Part shown: positions 46,533 through 55,430 of the stretch, piece after piece | How the letters are laid out: each line of letters starts with the position of its first letter | Numbering within the stretch: the first letter of the stretch is position 1 | Source of the DNA: Algibacillus agarilyticus | GTDB lineage: Bacteria > Pseudomonadota > Gammaproteobacteria > Enterobacterales > Alteromonadaceae | Length of the DNA stretch: 64,000 nucleotides | Assembly: GCF_003286125.1 (NCBI RefSeq) | Contig: NZ_QMED01000023.1 | Span: 1-64,000, forward strand | Direction: 5' to 3' | The notes under the pieces: model-generated | Databases searched by the model: none | What the model was told of the DNA's origin: nothing | What the model saw: the letters and a program-made list of their open reading frames with translations, nothing else | Translations under genes and position numbers: made by a program

Positions 46533-49500
46533 TTAAAACCGATTACTGATCCAAAAGCGCAGTTTAAGTTTGGCGATAAAGCCTGTGCTAACCATTGCGC
46601 TTTTAATACGTTGGCGCAATAGTTTTTGAGGAACCAACGCTAAATGATGGCCTGCAGCGGGTTGATAAGCATGTTGGCATTCTCGTAGTAACGGATCAAG
46701 TGCAGTTTGCACCGTCTCTAAACTTTTACCTTCAAGCGTATGAGCCGCACATAAAACCCGATAAACATATTGCTCAATTTCAATTAGCTCAGAAAAATCA
46801 ATCACGTTAAGTTCTGATACATCAACTTGGTTATTGACACGCCAATTTTCATAAACTGACCATAATCTTAAATTATGCAGCACATTATCTGGTGTTAAAC
46901 TTAAACCTTGAGTGATGTACGGCCCAGCTTCATCCCATCGGTTTTGCATTTGGAGTGCCATTCGGTACTGATAAAAACAAAATGCCGACAGCGCTTGTTT
47001 ATCCTCTGTTTGTTCAAACCAATGCATCGCGGTATATAATTGATCGCACATTGAATACAAGTTGATCAATTGTTGAACCAACTTAGGATGACCACTAATG
47101 CGTTTCGTGTCTTTTTCGAGTGTTTTTTGATCAGGCGTGATCTCATGATCATTCAAAAATTGCAACACGGCTTGCATCGCGCCTAACCAAGCTATATCTG
47201 ACTGAATAGGATGAATCACATCCAGTAGCTTTTTGTATCCTTGTTTGTTTTTCTCTTCGAGCTGGTTCTCTACCCACACGTAACTTTGAATTTCAGTTAA
47301 TGATTCTTGACGCTGTGCTAAAACAGCAATGACCTTTGCGGGCTCAAACACAGTCACTAACGCTTCAAACGTCCGATTGATCGTCCAATAATCATCTTCT
47401 CCACTTTCGAGCAGCACTTCAAACGCCCGTAATGCTTGATCGGCTTGCTGCAAATGCGCTAACAAGATGATGTAGCGGGCTTGCACAAACCCACTCGCGT
47501 TAGTTTTAAGGTGCTCAAGCGTTAAATCTAACGCGGTTTTGTATTCTTTTTGCGTGGTTAAATAATCAATATAGGTTAGCGCAATATATTCGTCATTAGG
47601 GGCTAATTGAAACGCTTTTTCAAGATAAGATTTGGCTTTGGCTTGATCGGCTTTTTCGCCTTTATTTAATAAATTTTCACTCGCAATACATAACGCGTCA
47701 GATGCATGTAAATTAAGCTCAATATGCTTATAACACGCTTCAATATAACCCTTTTGATCAGACAATTGCTCAAGCCACGCGTAAAGCTTGCGCCACAAAT
47801 GGGTTTGACCTTGTGTTTTATAAAGTAAACGCTTTAAAACATCGACCGCATTTTGCGTTTGGCCAATATCACTTAATAATTCGGCTCTTACACTGGCTAA
47901 TACTAACGGTAAATCTAGTTGCCAAGGCGTATCGTCAAGTGATTGTAACGCCGCGCTATAATCACCAAGTTCGATATAATATTGGGCTTTATCTCGATAA
48001 GCGTTGGTGTAATGGGGATCACATTCTATCGCTTTATTGAGCAACAATAGTTTTTGAGCGCCATCGGCAACAAAGGCATAATCACACCATACCGCTGCAT
48101 TAAAAGGACTTTTTTTGCTGATCTTTTTAGCGGTATCAAGCGCTAAACTGGGTTGACCCAGTTCATCAGCTAGATTAACCAAATTAGACCAAGCCCACCG
48201 ATAACCATAATGATTTTCAACCGCTTTAACAAAAGCGGTTAAGGCTTCATTTTTACGGTTCAAGCTTAACAATAACCCTGCTTGATAACCGAATAAAACA
48301 CCGTCATTTGAAACAAATTTTAACGTGTTTTCAACGGTTGTTAGTGCCGATTGTAAATCACCTTGATTCTCTAATAAATCGGCTAATTGTTTAGCGACGG
48401 TATCCCATTGTGGGTTTAATTTAAGCGCATTTTGATAACAGTTGATGGCATCGTCAAATAATGCTTGAGCTTCATAGGTTTTACCTAAATCATAATGAAT
48501 TCGAGGTGTTAACGGAAACTTAGCTATGCCCTGTTTAAGTATTTCAACCGCAGCCGACATATCGCCGACTTGCGAATAATACATGCCCGCAATCGCATAG
48601 GTTTGCCATAAATGCGAATGCTTTTGTAATAAAAATTGTACAAAATCGAGCAAAGCATCGTTATCTAAAAAAGCTTGTGCCTCGAACCAATAATTCCAAG
48701 CATTATTACCAAATAAAACCTGCTCAACCATTTGGGTTCGAATAAACAGTAAAGCTTGCGTTTTTTCATCTTCTGTTTGGCTAGCCGAAAACAAAATATC
48801 AAATGCGAGCTCTTCATCAATCGATTGTGTTAACACCTCTTTAGCTAACGTTTTAGCCGATTCAAACTGGTTTTTCTTTAACAAGCATTTTGCTAAATAT
48901 GCACTATTTAGGCGTGAACCTTTTAAGGTATCGACTGTTTCGAGTGCCAGTTTATGGGCTTTGTCTGTTTGGTTAGTTTTAAGATACAAATCAATCAATT
49001 GTCGTCTTGCCGCCGCATAGTCTGGACGCGCTTTAATCGTCTGTTCCAGCACAGCTATGATCCGTTGTTCATCACTATGCCAATCGGCTAAATAATCCCA
49101 AACAACGGCATTCTGCGGGTCGGTGTTGTATAGCGTAACGAGCTCGGCATCAATGCGGTCTTGCTGACCATTTTGCTGTAATAACCAGAAATATTCATTG
49201 CCGATTTTAGTCACAAACGGAGATTGCTCAAAAGCCGTTTGATAAAACGCAATTGCTTTTTCAATGTGCCCCGATTTAGATTCTTTGTTAGCTAATAATA
49301 AATCATGATCATGTTGGCTTAACACACGCTCAAAGGTTTCGGCTAAAGCATCAAATCGCGACCATTCACTGTTTACAATCAACTTATTGGCTAAATAACG
49401 TAATAAATCAGAATCATTAGGATGAAGCTCAATTGCTTCAAAAAGAAACTCAAACCCTTCATGTTCTAAATTCTCTAGCTTGTAAGCTTCAAATAACGAT

Positions 49501-51563
49501 ATAGCGGGGTTAGCTGAACGCGTTTTATATTTTTGATGTCGTTGCAATAAAAAATCTAACGCGACATGCTGTTGGCCAAGATAACGCGCCGCTTTGTAGT
49601 AACTTTCAACAAACAAACTATTCGTATCATCTAAGCAATGGGCATATAAATAATAGTCTGTTGCCGCTGTAAAAGATTGATTAGACCAGTAATAATTAGC
49701 GATTGACCAGCAAGCAGATGCCGAGCGATACCCATACATTTTTAATTTATCTAGCAAGCTTAACGTTAATGTTTCTTGTTCATTCGTTTCATAAATTTCA
49801 TCGAATAATGTATTAATTAAATCCAAACTTGGCTTTTTTTCGACATATTGAGCGAGGGTTTTGATGGCTTCGGCACGAGATCCAGTATCTCGCTGGCAAA
49901 AAAATTGTGAACTTAATAAAACAACTTCATCAGGATAACGACTAAGCAGTTTATTATTTACATCAGCAATCATCTGCACATCGTTATTTGAAATAGCATA
50001 AGATCGCTGACACCGAAGCGTTAAGCGGTGATCGGGGGCTAACATTATTAACTCGTTCAACTCTCGCTGTACGGCGACAAAATCATTTTTATCTTGCGCG
50101 AGGTGAAAACGATCAACATAGGGATATAAATCACTCGCCGGAAAATCAAACATGTCGAGTTTATGTTTTTGTGCCTCAGGCACAAAAACCAGACAGCGCG
50201 CGCCAGCAAAACCTTCCGATTTAATTAGCTCTTCTGCCAGTATATCAACCTGAGTCGAGCTTGAAGGGTCCATTAAATACAGCGTACCCGTTTGATTATT
50301 AAAACCAATAACGGCTTGTAAATGCGACGAATACCCATTGGTTGTCACTAAAGCAAATGGCAGGTCATGCCTGATTAAATCAAACGCTAATTCAATGTCT
50401 AATTCAAACTCTTTAAAAGCAAATTGATTATCACGTAACCATTGGCGTTCTTTAGTATCCGGCGTACCGTCAAAACAAATCTCTTCAGCGATAGCTTTTG
50501 AATCAAAATTAACACCCCAAAATTGTGAAAGCGCCGCCATTGTTGTAGGGGCACAAGTAAGATGTTCTTGGCGCATAAAAGGCACATCAAGTATTTTACT
50601 TTCGGCATTCTCAGGCTTATTTTTAAGGTTTTTTTGTACAATTTTCCAGTAGACGCTTTTAGTGTCTGCCAACAGGTTAATGGCTTGAGCGGTTTCGTTT
50701 TTATGTATCGCTAATTGAGCCTGAAGTGAGATGACAAATTGCTCATCTGATTTATCTTTTATAATACGCAGTGCAATAAATTGTGCTAACGCCGCTTCAC
50801 ATAAAGACCAGTCATGTAAATTACCAGCCAAGCAAGCTAGGTCTAGCCACAACGCAGCCGATTGAAATATCGTGGTGTACTTTTGTAACGTTGAAAGTGC
50901 ATTGCTTAAATCTGATTGGCGTTTATAAACATCAACAACTAATCGCACATTAGCAATAGTGGTGTGCGAATCAAGTAAAGCTAAGGCTTGAGTTAATGCC
51001 TCTGGCACCAAGTCTTGATCGAGTAAAGTCCTAACCCATATTGTTTTAAACCACGCTTCGTTCGGTTTTAAGTCAATCGCTTGTTGGATTTTGGTTTCAG
51101 CTAGTGCAAAGTTTTTAAAACACCGGTTAGCCAAGGCTTCATACAGGAGTATATCGGCTTGTTTATCTTCTCCGTCAATTGAATTAACATCATCACCAAC
51201 CATGAATTCACGATATTGCTGTAAAAATTCAGAGGCAAAGATAGGGCCTTTTTCATTAAATACGTAATAAAGCATGCGCTCTAACACATCAGCATGAGTT
51301 TTATGTTTGCGCCATAATTTGAGCGTGATCACATCTGAATAGCGATCACCACCCAAGTTGTACCAAATTGGACGGGCGATTAGCTGCTGCTCTATCGTTT
51401 GCCAAGATTTTATTGGCCCCCAATGTTGCTCACCTAGGGTCAAGGCATCAATAAACAAACCTTTTTTTATTAATGCTTTAACTTTAAATTCAAGCTTGTC
51501 TATTTCACCTGATTTTTCAAAAGATTGAATATCAACAGCCGGCAAACTAACAACATCAGACAC
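46533..51563 (-). CDS. Giant TPR protein with embedded C39-like cysteine peptidase domain
   Basis: 1676 residues from a GTG start with AGGA 8 bases upstream. No signal peptide or membrane segment, so cytoplasmic or exported by another route. Nearly all of it is tetratricopeptide helices (for example ALKLNPQWDTVAKQLADLLE and AAVEILKQGIAKFPLTPRIH). An island at about 325-460 is a C39 peptidase-like papain fold: C337 in TCAPTTMAALSQFWG, H414 in YSSHLQAVIGF and D432 in LYLMDPSS form a complete-looking triad. C39 domains cut double-glycine leaders in peptide exporters, but stand-alone TPR-C39 proteins are little studied. Single gene, convergent with the Sel1 gene. Peptidase activity is likely but unproven. 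Confidence 0.8.
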   Translation of the reverse strand: MSDVVSLPAVDIQSFEKSGEIDKLEFKVKALIKKGLFIDALTLGEQHWGPIKSWQTIEQQLIARPIWYNLGGDRYSDVITLKLWRKHKTHADVLERMLYYVFNEKGPIFASEFLQQYREFMVGDDVNSIDGEDKQADILLYEALANRCFKNFALAETKIQQAIDLKPNEAWFKTIWVRTLLDQDLVPEALTQALALLDSHTTIANVRLVVDVYKRQSDLSNALSTLQKYTTIFQSAALWLDLACLAGNLHDWSLCEAALAQFIALRIIKDKSDEQFVISLQAQLAIHKNETAQAINLLADTKSVYWKIVQKNLKNKPENAESKILDVPFMRQEHLTCAPTTMAALSQFWGVNFDSKAIAEEICFDGTPDTKERQWLRDNQFAFKEFELDIELAFDLIRHDLPFALVTTNGYSSHLQAVIGFNNQTGTLYLMDPSSSTQVDILAEELIKSEGFAGARCLVFVPEAQKHKLDMFDFPASDLYPYVDRFHLAQDKNDFVAVQRELNELIMLAPDHRLTLRCQRSYAISNNDVQMIADVNNKLLSRYPDEVVLLSSQFFCQRDTGSRAEAIKTLAQYVEKKPSLDLINTLFDEIYETNEQETLTLSLLDKLKMYGYRSASACWSIANYYWSNQSFTAATDYYLYAHCLDDTNSLFVESYYKAARYLGQQHVALDFLLQRHQKYKTRSANPAISLFEAYKLENLEHEGFEFLFEAIELHPNDSDLLRYLANKLIVNSEWSRFDALAETFERVLSQHDHDLLLANKESKSGHIEKAIAFYQTAFEQSPFVTKIGNEYFWLLQQNGQQDRIDAELVTLYNTDPQNAVVWDYLADWHSDEQRIIAVLEQTIKARPDYAAARRQLIDLYLKTNQTDKAHKLALETVDTLKGSRLNSAYLAKCLLKKNQFESAKTLAKEVLTQSIDEELAFDILFSASQTEDEKTQALLFIRTQMVEQVLFGNNAWNYWFEAQAFLDNDALLDFVQFLLQKHSHLWQTYAIAGMYYSQVGDMSAAVEILKQGIAKFPLTPRIHYDLGKTYEAQALFDDAINCYQNALKLNPQWDTVAKQLADLLENQGDLQSALTTVENTLKFVSNDGVLFGYQAGLLLSLNRKNEALTAFVKAVENHYGYRWAWSNLVNLADELGQPSLALDTAKKISKKSPFNAAVWCDYAFVADGAQKLLLLNKAIECDPHYTNAYRDKAQYYIELGDYSAALQSLDDTPWQLDLPLVLASVRAELLSDIGQTQNAVDVLKRLLYKTQGQTHLWRKLYAWLEQLSDQKGYIEACYKHIELNLHASDALCIASENLLNKGEKADQAKAKSYLEKAFQLAPNDEYIALTYIDYLTTQKEYKTALDLTLEHLKTNASGFVQARYIILLAHLQQADQALRAFEVLLESGEDDYWTINRTFEALVTVFEPAKVIAVLAQRQESLTEIQSYVWVENQLEEKNKQGYKKLLDVIHPIQSDIAWLGAMQAVLQFLNDHEITPDQKTLEKDTKRISGHPKLVQQLINLYSMCDQLYTAMHWFEQTEDKQALSAFCFYQYRMALQMQNRWDEAGPYITQGLSLTPDNVLHNLRLWSVYENWRVNNQVDVSELNVIDFSELIEIEQYVYRVLCAAHTLEGKSLETVQTALDPLLRECQHAYQPAAGHHLALVPQKLLRQRIKSAMVSTGFIAKLKLRFWISNRF

Positions 51564-51700
51564 AATAAAATCCTTTTAATAATTAACGAATATAAAACGC
51601 TATTGTGATCGAAAATAACATTTTTTCAAGTTACTTAACCCTAACCGTTAACATTCAACAACAATATGATTTTTTAAGATCAGCGTATTAAGTTCGCCTC

Positions 51701-51924
51701 TCGTGCGGGACAGGCATCTCTAAACCTATGATATTATTGTTTTTTAGTTAGACTTTTGTAGGGTGCCGTGAGCTTGCGAACCGCACCATTTATGTTCTAG
51801 GTAACTCGGTGCATATAAGTCGTATTTTGTAAATAATTTAACTTTTTATGTTTGGGTATTAAAAAGCGACATGGGCCAGTTGCGATTCGTTTCACTCATG
51901 GCAACCTACGGTGTAATTTAAAAA
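51701..51924. repeat. Tandem unit 1 of a ~220-bp duplication
   Basis: Runs from TCGTGCGGGACAGGCATCTC through GTAGGGTGCCGTGAGCTTGC and GAACCGCACC to GGCAACCTACGGTGTAATTT. Highly similar to the unit at 51929. Confidence 0.85.
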
Positions 51925-51928
51925 AGTA

Positions 51929-52154
51929 TCATGCGAGACAGGTATATCTAAAAACCTCTGATATTATTGTTTTTTAGTTAGACTGTTGTAGGGTGCCGTG
52001 AGCTTGCGAACCGCACCATTTATATTCTAGGTAACTCGGTGAATATAAGTCGTATTTTGTAAATAATTTAACTTTTTATGTTTGGGTATTAAAAAACGAC
52101 ACGAGCCTGTTGCGATTCGTTTCACTCATGGCAACCTACAGTATAATTTAAAAT
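51929..52154. repeat. Tandem unit 2 of a ~220-bp duplication
   Basis: Same unit with scattered substitutions (for example TCATGCGAGACAGG at the start, ACCTACAGTATAATTT at the end). It ends about 70 bp before the small basic protein gene. Confidence 0.85.
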
Positions 52155-52222
52155 TAAAATCTACATCATTAAAATAACGATAAAAACGTTTTGTACAGGC
52201 TAACTAGCATTCGAGGTGAAAG

Positions 52223-52465
52223 ATGCCAAAAGCTAAAAAATTAACGCTTAACCAGAAACGAGCTAAGAAAAAAGCCAAGTTAGAGCGCCAAAAAAAATAT
52301 ATGTGGGTCTTTAAAAATGGTAAGCAAGTAAGAGTTAAACGGCCTGCGATGATAGACGAGATCCCGCAAGAAGATTGGTTAATGCAAAATGCAGATCCAA
52401 TTTGGCTGCACCAACATGAAATGTGGCACTTACTATATGCTGCAGAAGAGCAAGATACCCACTAA
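52223..52465 (+). CDS. Small basic protein, unknown
   Basis: 80 residues with a good GAGGTGAAAG ribosome-binding site. The first 35 residues are strongly basic (KKLTLNQKRAKKKAKLERQKK); the C-terminal half is acidic and tryptophan-rich (EDWLMQNADPIWLHQHEMWH). No family known to me. The basic part suggests nucleic-acid or ribosome contact (inference). The stop TAA is followed in the same frame by AGT and then nine GAACAA repeats, so read-through or an ancestral longer frame would add a Glu-Gln tail ending NTVPF. Confidence 0.65.
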   Translation: MPKAKKLTLNQKRAKKKAKLERQKKYMWVFKNGKQVRVKRPAMIDEIPQEDWLMQNADPIWLHQHEMWHLLYAAEEQDTH

Positions 52466-52793
52466 AGTGAACAAGAACAAGAACAAGAACAAGAACAAGA
52501 ACAAGAACAAGAACAAGAACAAGAAAATACAGTACCATTTTAGCCTTGCTATAAAGCAGAGATGAAAGACATGCACTGACATTTACTAACTAGCGCTTAA
52601 TGACTAACACTGAATGGCTATTACCTATTCACTGATAAATAATCAACCTACAAGCAAATTGATGCCGTGAGCGTTGAATGATAAAGATAAAAAAGCTGAT
52701 GAAAGAGCCCTACTCTGAGCCTTTCGTTTCGCTATTTTATGTAATCCGTATATTTTACGTGCCGCCTCATATTTTACGTAACGCTTCGCTATT
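52466..52793. other. Intergenic region with microsatellite
   Basis: Begins with the GAACAA array (52469-52522). Further right are several short TATTTTACGT-like words (near 52735-52800) and no recognisable gene. Confidence 0.45.
52469..52522 (+). repeat. Hexanucleotide microsatellite (GAACAA)x9
   Basis: Nine uninterrupted copies of GAACAA starting three bases after the stop codon of the small basic protein and in its reading frame (Glu-Gln repeats), followed by GAAAATACAGTACCATTTTAG. Confidence 0.95.
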
Positions 52794-54251
52794 TTAAATA
52801 ACGTTGGGGTTTAAGCGCCCCGTGAGCTCTTTTGGAAAACACCGTTCAATTGCCAAAACTTCAGCTCGCTGGCTAATTTCTGTTTCGGTTAAGCTGTCAC
52901 TCACTGAAGTCGTATTAACGGGTTTACCGCCTTGTGGCAACAAGCCCTGTGCAACGAGTTGATCGACTATCGTATTAGCGGCCGGTAATGCAGATGAGGC
53001 CTTTACAATTTCACATCTTGCGTATCTATTGGATTGAAAAGTCACATCGGCAACGCGTAATGTCGCGTCAATACCCGGAATTTGCTGCGCACCAAACATA
53101 GGCGGGCCGCCTAACGTTGCATTGTTAAAAGATGGAATAAAACCGGCTACTTTATCAATGGCCTTTAGGGTTCTGTTGCTAACCATTTGAGGGTCCCATT
53201 GATTGTTCACTTTGGCTAAAAATTGATGAGGCAGTTGAGGCTGTGCACTCTCGCACTTTGATGCAACTAAGCCATCTTCAAATAACGTAACATCCGGCGT
53301 CATAGCATGAATTTGAAAGTACCCATTAGGGTAAGGTGTTAATTGTGTCATACCATTTTTTGTGCCTCGCTCACCATAAAAGATGATCTCAGGCCAATTA
53401 TTTTGGTGACTAGACCAATGACTAATATAAGCCGCTTTAAATTCAACCATACGCTTTGGTCGCAACCCCACCATATCGTCAATAGTACCGGTTCTAAAAC
53501 CACAGGCATTAATTAAATAGTCGACTTCAAATGTCTGATTTTCACCTTGGTAGTTCGCTTCTATACTCCATGTATTGTTACCATTATTTAAGGCAACCGA
53601 ACTGACCTGAGTGTTAGTAAACAACTGACAATTTTGACTGTTTTCAAGTGCCAAGCTTGTAATGGCAGCAAGCCTAAAAACGTTAATGCCATACTCTTGA
53701 ACTAAGATCAAAGGGAACTTTAATTGATTCAAATTGGCATTTTTAGCGAAGGCAATCATCCATTGTTCGGATGTTTCAGGTTTTTTAGGTGTAGGCAAGC
53801 TTGCTAGCTTTTCGATTTGTTCGCGCTCATACAACGTAAAATAATGTGCGGCAGGCCCCAATACTTGGTTTAAAGCGTCTTTATCGATTAAATTGGCATA
53901 CTCTTGCTGCAGCGTTTTTAAGCGAGCGATAACATCGTTCGGATGGCCGTTATCTTTTAACGGCACGGCAACAATGGTGGGCCTATAATCAATTGCATCT
54001 TTATAAAGGCGTGCGGTACTGATCGATTGTTTTAGCAGTTCGATACATTGTTGGTCTGAAATTTCTCGATATAAATTACCGCCAGCATGAAGATGACACA
54101 TAGGCGGGCCGTTAACTAAGCTCGTTTCTTTTTCGAATAAAAAAACATTCGCACCTTGTTGGCTAAGGCGTAACGCGATAGTCGCCCCACCAATGCCACC
54201 GCCGATAATACCAACTCGCGTATTGGCGTGCGCACAACTTTGATTATTCAT
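52794..54251 (-). CDS. FAD-dependent oxidoreductase, DAO family
   Basis: 485 residues. An N-terminal dinucleotide-binding fold is clear: VGIIGGGIGGATIALRLS at 13-30 with GGGIGG at 17-22, and the acidic end of strand two in FLFEKE. VDYLINACGFRTG is the second FAD contact usual in the DAO/glycine-oxidase superfamily. Substrate unknown; PPMCHLHAGGNLYREI recalls malate:quinone- or 2-hydroxyglutarate-oxidase-like members. It lies 51 bp downstream of gph, so the two are probably co-transcribed; the known link of gph to glycolate clearance would suit an oxidase of 2-hydroxy acids (inference). Confidence 0.75.
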   Translation of the reverse strand: MNNQSCAHANTRVGIIGGGIGGATIALRLSQQGANVFLFEKETSLVNGPPMCHLHAGGNLYREISDQQCIELLKQSISTARLYKDAIDYRPTIVAVPLKDNGHPNDVIARLKTLQQEYANLIDKDALNQVLGPAAHYFTLYEREQIEKLASLPTPKKPETSEQWMIAFAKNANLNQLKFPLILVQEYGINVFRLAAITSLALENSQNCQLFTNTQVSSVALNNGNNTWSIEANYQGENQTFEVDYLINACGFRTGTIDDMVGLRPKRMVEFKAAYISHWSSHQNNWPEIIFYGERGTKNGMTQLTPYPNGYFQIHAMTPDVTLFEDGLVASKCESAQPQLPHQFLAKVNNQWDPQMVSNRTLKAIDKVAGFIPSFNNATLGGPPMFGAQQIPGIDATLRVADVTFQSNRYARCEIVKASSALPAANTIVDQLVAQGLLPQGGKPVNTTSVSDSLTETEISQRAEVLAIERCFPKELTGRLNPNVI

Positions 54252-54302
54252 AGACTACAGTTCAATTGGGTAATATAACGGCTGATAAAGGCGCTAGCAT
54301 GG

Positions 54303-54980
54303 CTACGCTAGCGTTTCGTTAATCGTAGCAAAATCATCTAAAACGAGGGTTGCACCGTGGCTGTTGATGTCTTCGCCATGATTGTAACCGTAGGTTAAAC
54401 CGATACTTTGCATGTTAGCCGCAACGGCAGCAAAAATATCATTTTTAGAGTCGCCAACCATTAAACAAGCCGCGGGAGGCATATCTAGCTTTTCGCATAC
54501 ATAATTTAATGGCATTGGATCAGGTTTTCGTTTAGGTAAACTATCGCCGCCTACCACCATTTCAAATAAATGATTCAACTCTAACTCGTTTAAAATAGGA
54601 CGAACAAACTGTTCTGGCTTATTAGTAACAATAACCAGGCGGTAACCTTTGCCGTGCAAAGTTTCGAGTGTGTTTTTTACATTTGGGTAGAGCGTGGTCT
54701 CTACGCAGATATTTTGCGCGTAACAATCAAGAAAAATGGCCAAGGCTTTTTCAACCAACGCGGGATCAAGATCAGGGCTAATTTTTATATGGCCCGACAA
54801 CGCTCTTTTGGTTAACACTTCGGCTCCGTTACCAACCCAACTACGAATAACTTCGGTCGTATACGTTTTCATACCCAATGTTTTTAACATTTGATTAATG
54901 CTAAGTGCTAAATCGGGCACACTATCAATTAACGTTCCATCTAAATCAAATATCAAGACTTGTTTATTGTTAAATTTCAA
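54303..54980 (-). CDS. gph: Phosphoglycolate phosphatase, HAD superfamily
   Basis: 225 residues from a TTG start with AGG upstream. HAD motif I is FDLDGTLIDS with Asp12 (nucleophile) and Asp14; motif II is VIVTNKPEQ; the lysine motif is in KRKPDPMPL; motif IV is MVGDSKNDIFAA. It dephosphorylates 2-phosphoglycolate, a product of DNA repair and side reactions, in the cytoplasm. Length and motifs are typical of gammaproteobacterial Gph. Here it leads a two-gene unit with an FAD oxidoreductase instead of the rpe-gph-trpS arrangement common in enterobacteria. Confidence 0.9.
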   Translation of the reverse strand: MKFNNKQVLIFDLDGTLIDSVPDLALSINQMLKTLGMKTYTTEVIRSWVGNGAEVLTKRALSGHIKISPDLDPALVEKALAIFLDCYAQNICVETTLYPNVKNTLETLHGKGYRLVIVTNKPEQFVRPILNELELNHLFEMVVGGDSLPKRKPDPMPLNYVCEKLDMPPAACLMVGDSKNDIFAAVAANMQSIGLTYGYNHGEDINSHGATLVLDDFATINETLA

Positions 54981-55430
54981 TTTTACAACCTACTGTTTGC
55001 CCTCATTTTAAGGGTGCGTAGTTTATCTTTAAAAGGGCGGCTTTTCTACGTTTTAACCGCTTTATATTTTCATTTATAGCGCGTGAAATTTTCTTTGTTA
55101 ATCAGCATTTACACGGCTGTTTTCAAAACATGCGTTCAAGCATGCTGATAACTTAACGTATATTTTTAGGGTACTGCGAGCTCACTAACCGCACCTTTAC
55201 CTTTTGATAAAAGGCGAATTTAATTGTGTTTATACCCAAATGTTTGTTTATACACCAACCGTTAAAAAAGCCCCTGCAAAAATACCAGCCTAAATCAGAT
55301 TAATTGATATAAATAAAAAAAATAATGTGTCGATTTGTGGCCATGACAACAATATATAGTTATTACTATTGAGTGACTTATTACCACCCGTAATTTTTAG
55401 GTTTGTAAGTGCTTTTAACCGGATAACAGT
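54981..55430. other. Divergent intergenic region
   Basis: 450 bp between gph (leftward) and the agarase gene (rightward). It carries a partial copy of the GTGCCGTGAGC-type repeat (55168-55195). No copy of the AAACAT-N3-ATGTTT operator is present. Confidence 0.45.
55168..55195. repeat. Partial copy of the 51.7-kb repeat core
   Basis: AGGGTACTGCGAGCTCACTA then ACCGCACC, matching the GTAGGGTGCCGTGAGCTTGC / GAACCGCACC core of the tandem units with several substitutions. Confidence 0.5.

Larger units (their letters stand above)
51564..52222. other. Intergenic region filled by a tandem duplication
   Basis: Region upstream of both the giant TPR gene and the small basic protein gene; two direct copies of a unit of about 220 bp occupy most of it. 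No gene seen. Confidence 0.55.

Noticed and set aside
52335-52538. Minus-strand frame encoding a Val-Leu repeat
   Set aside because: An artefact of the GAACAA microsatellite read in reverse.
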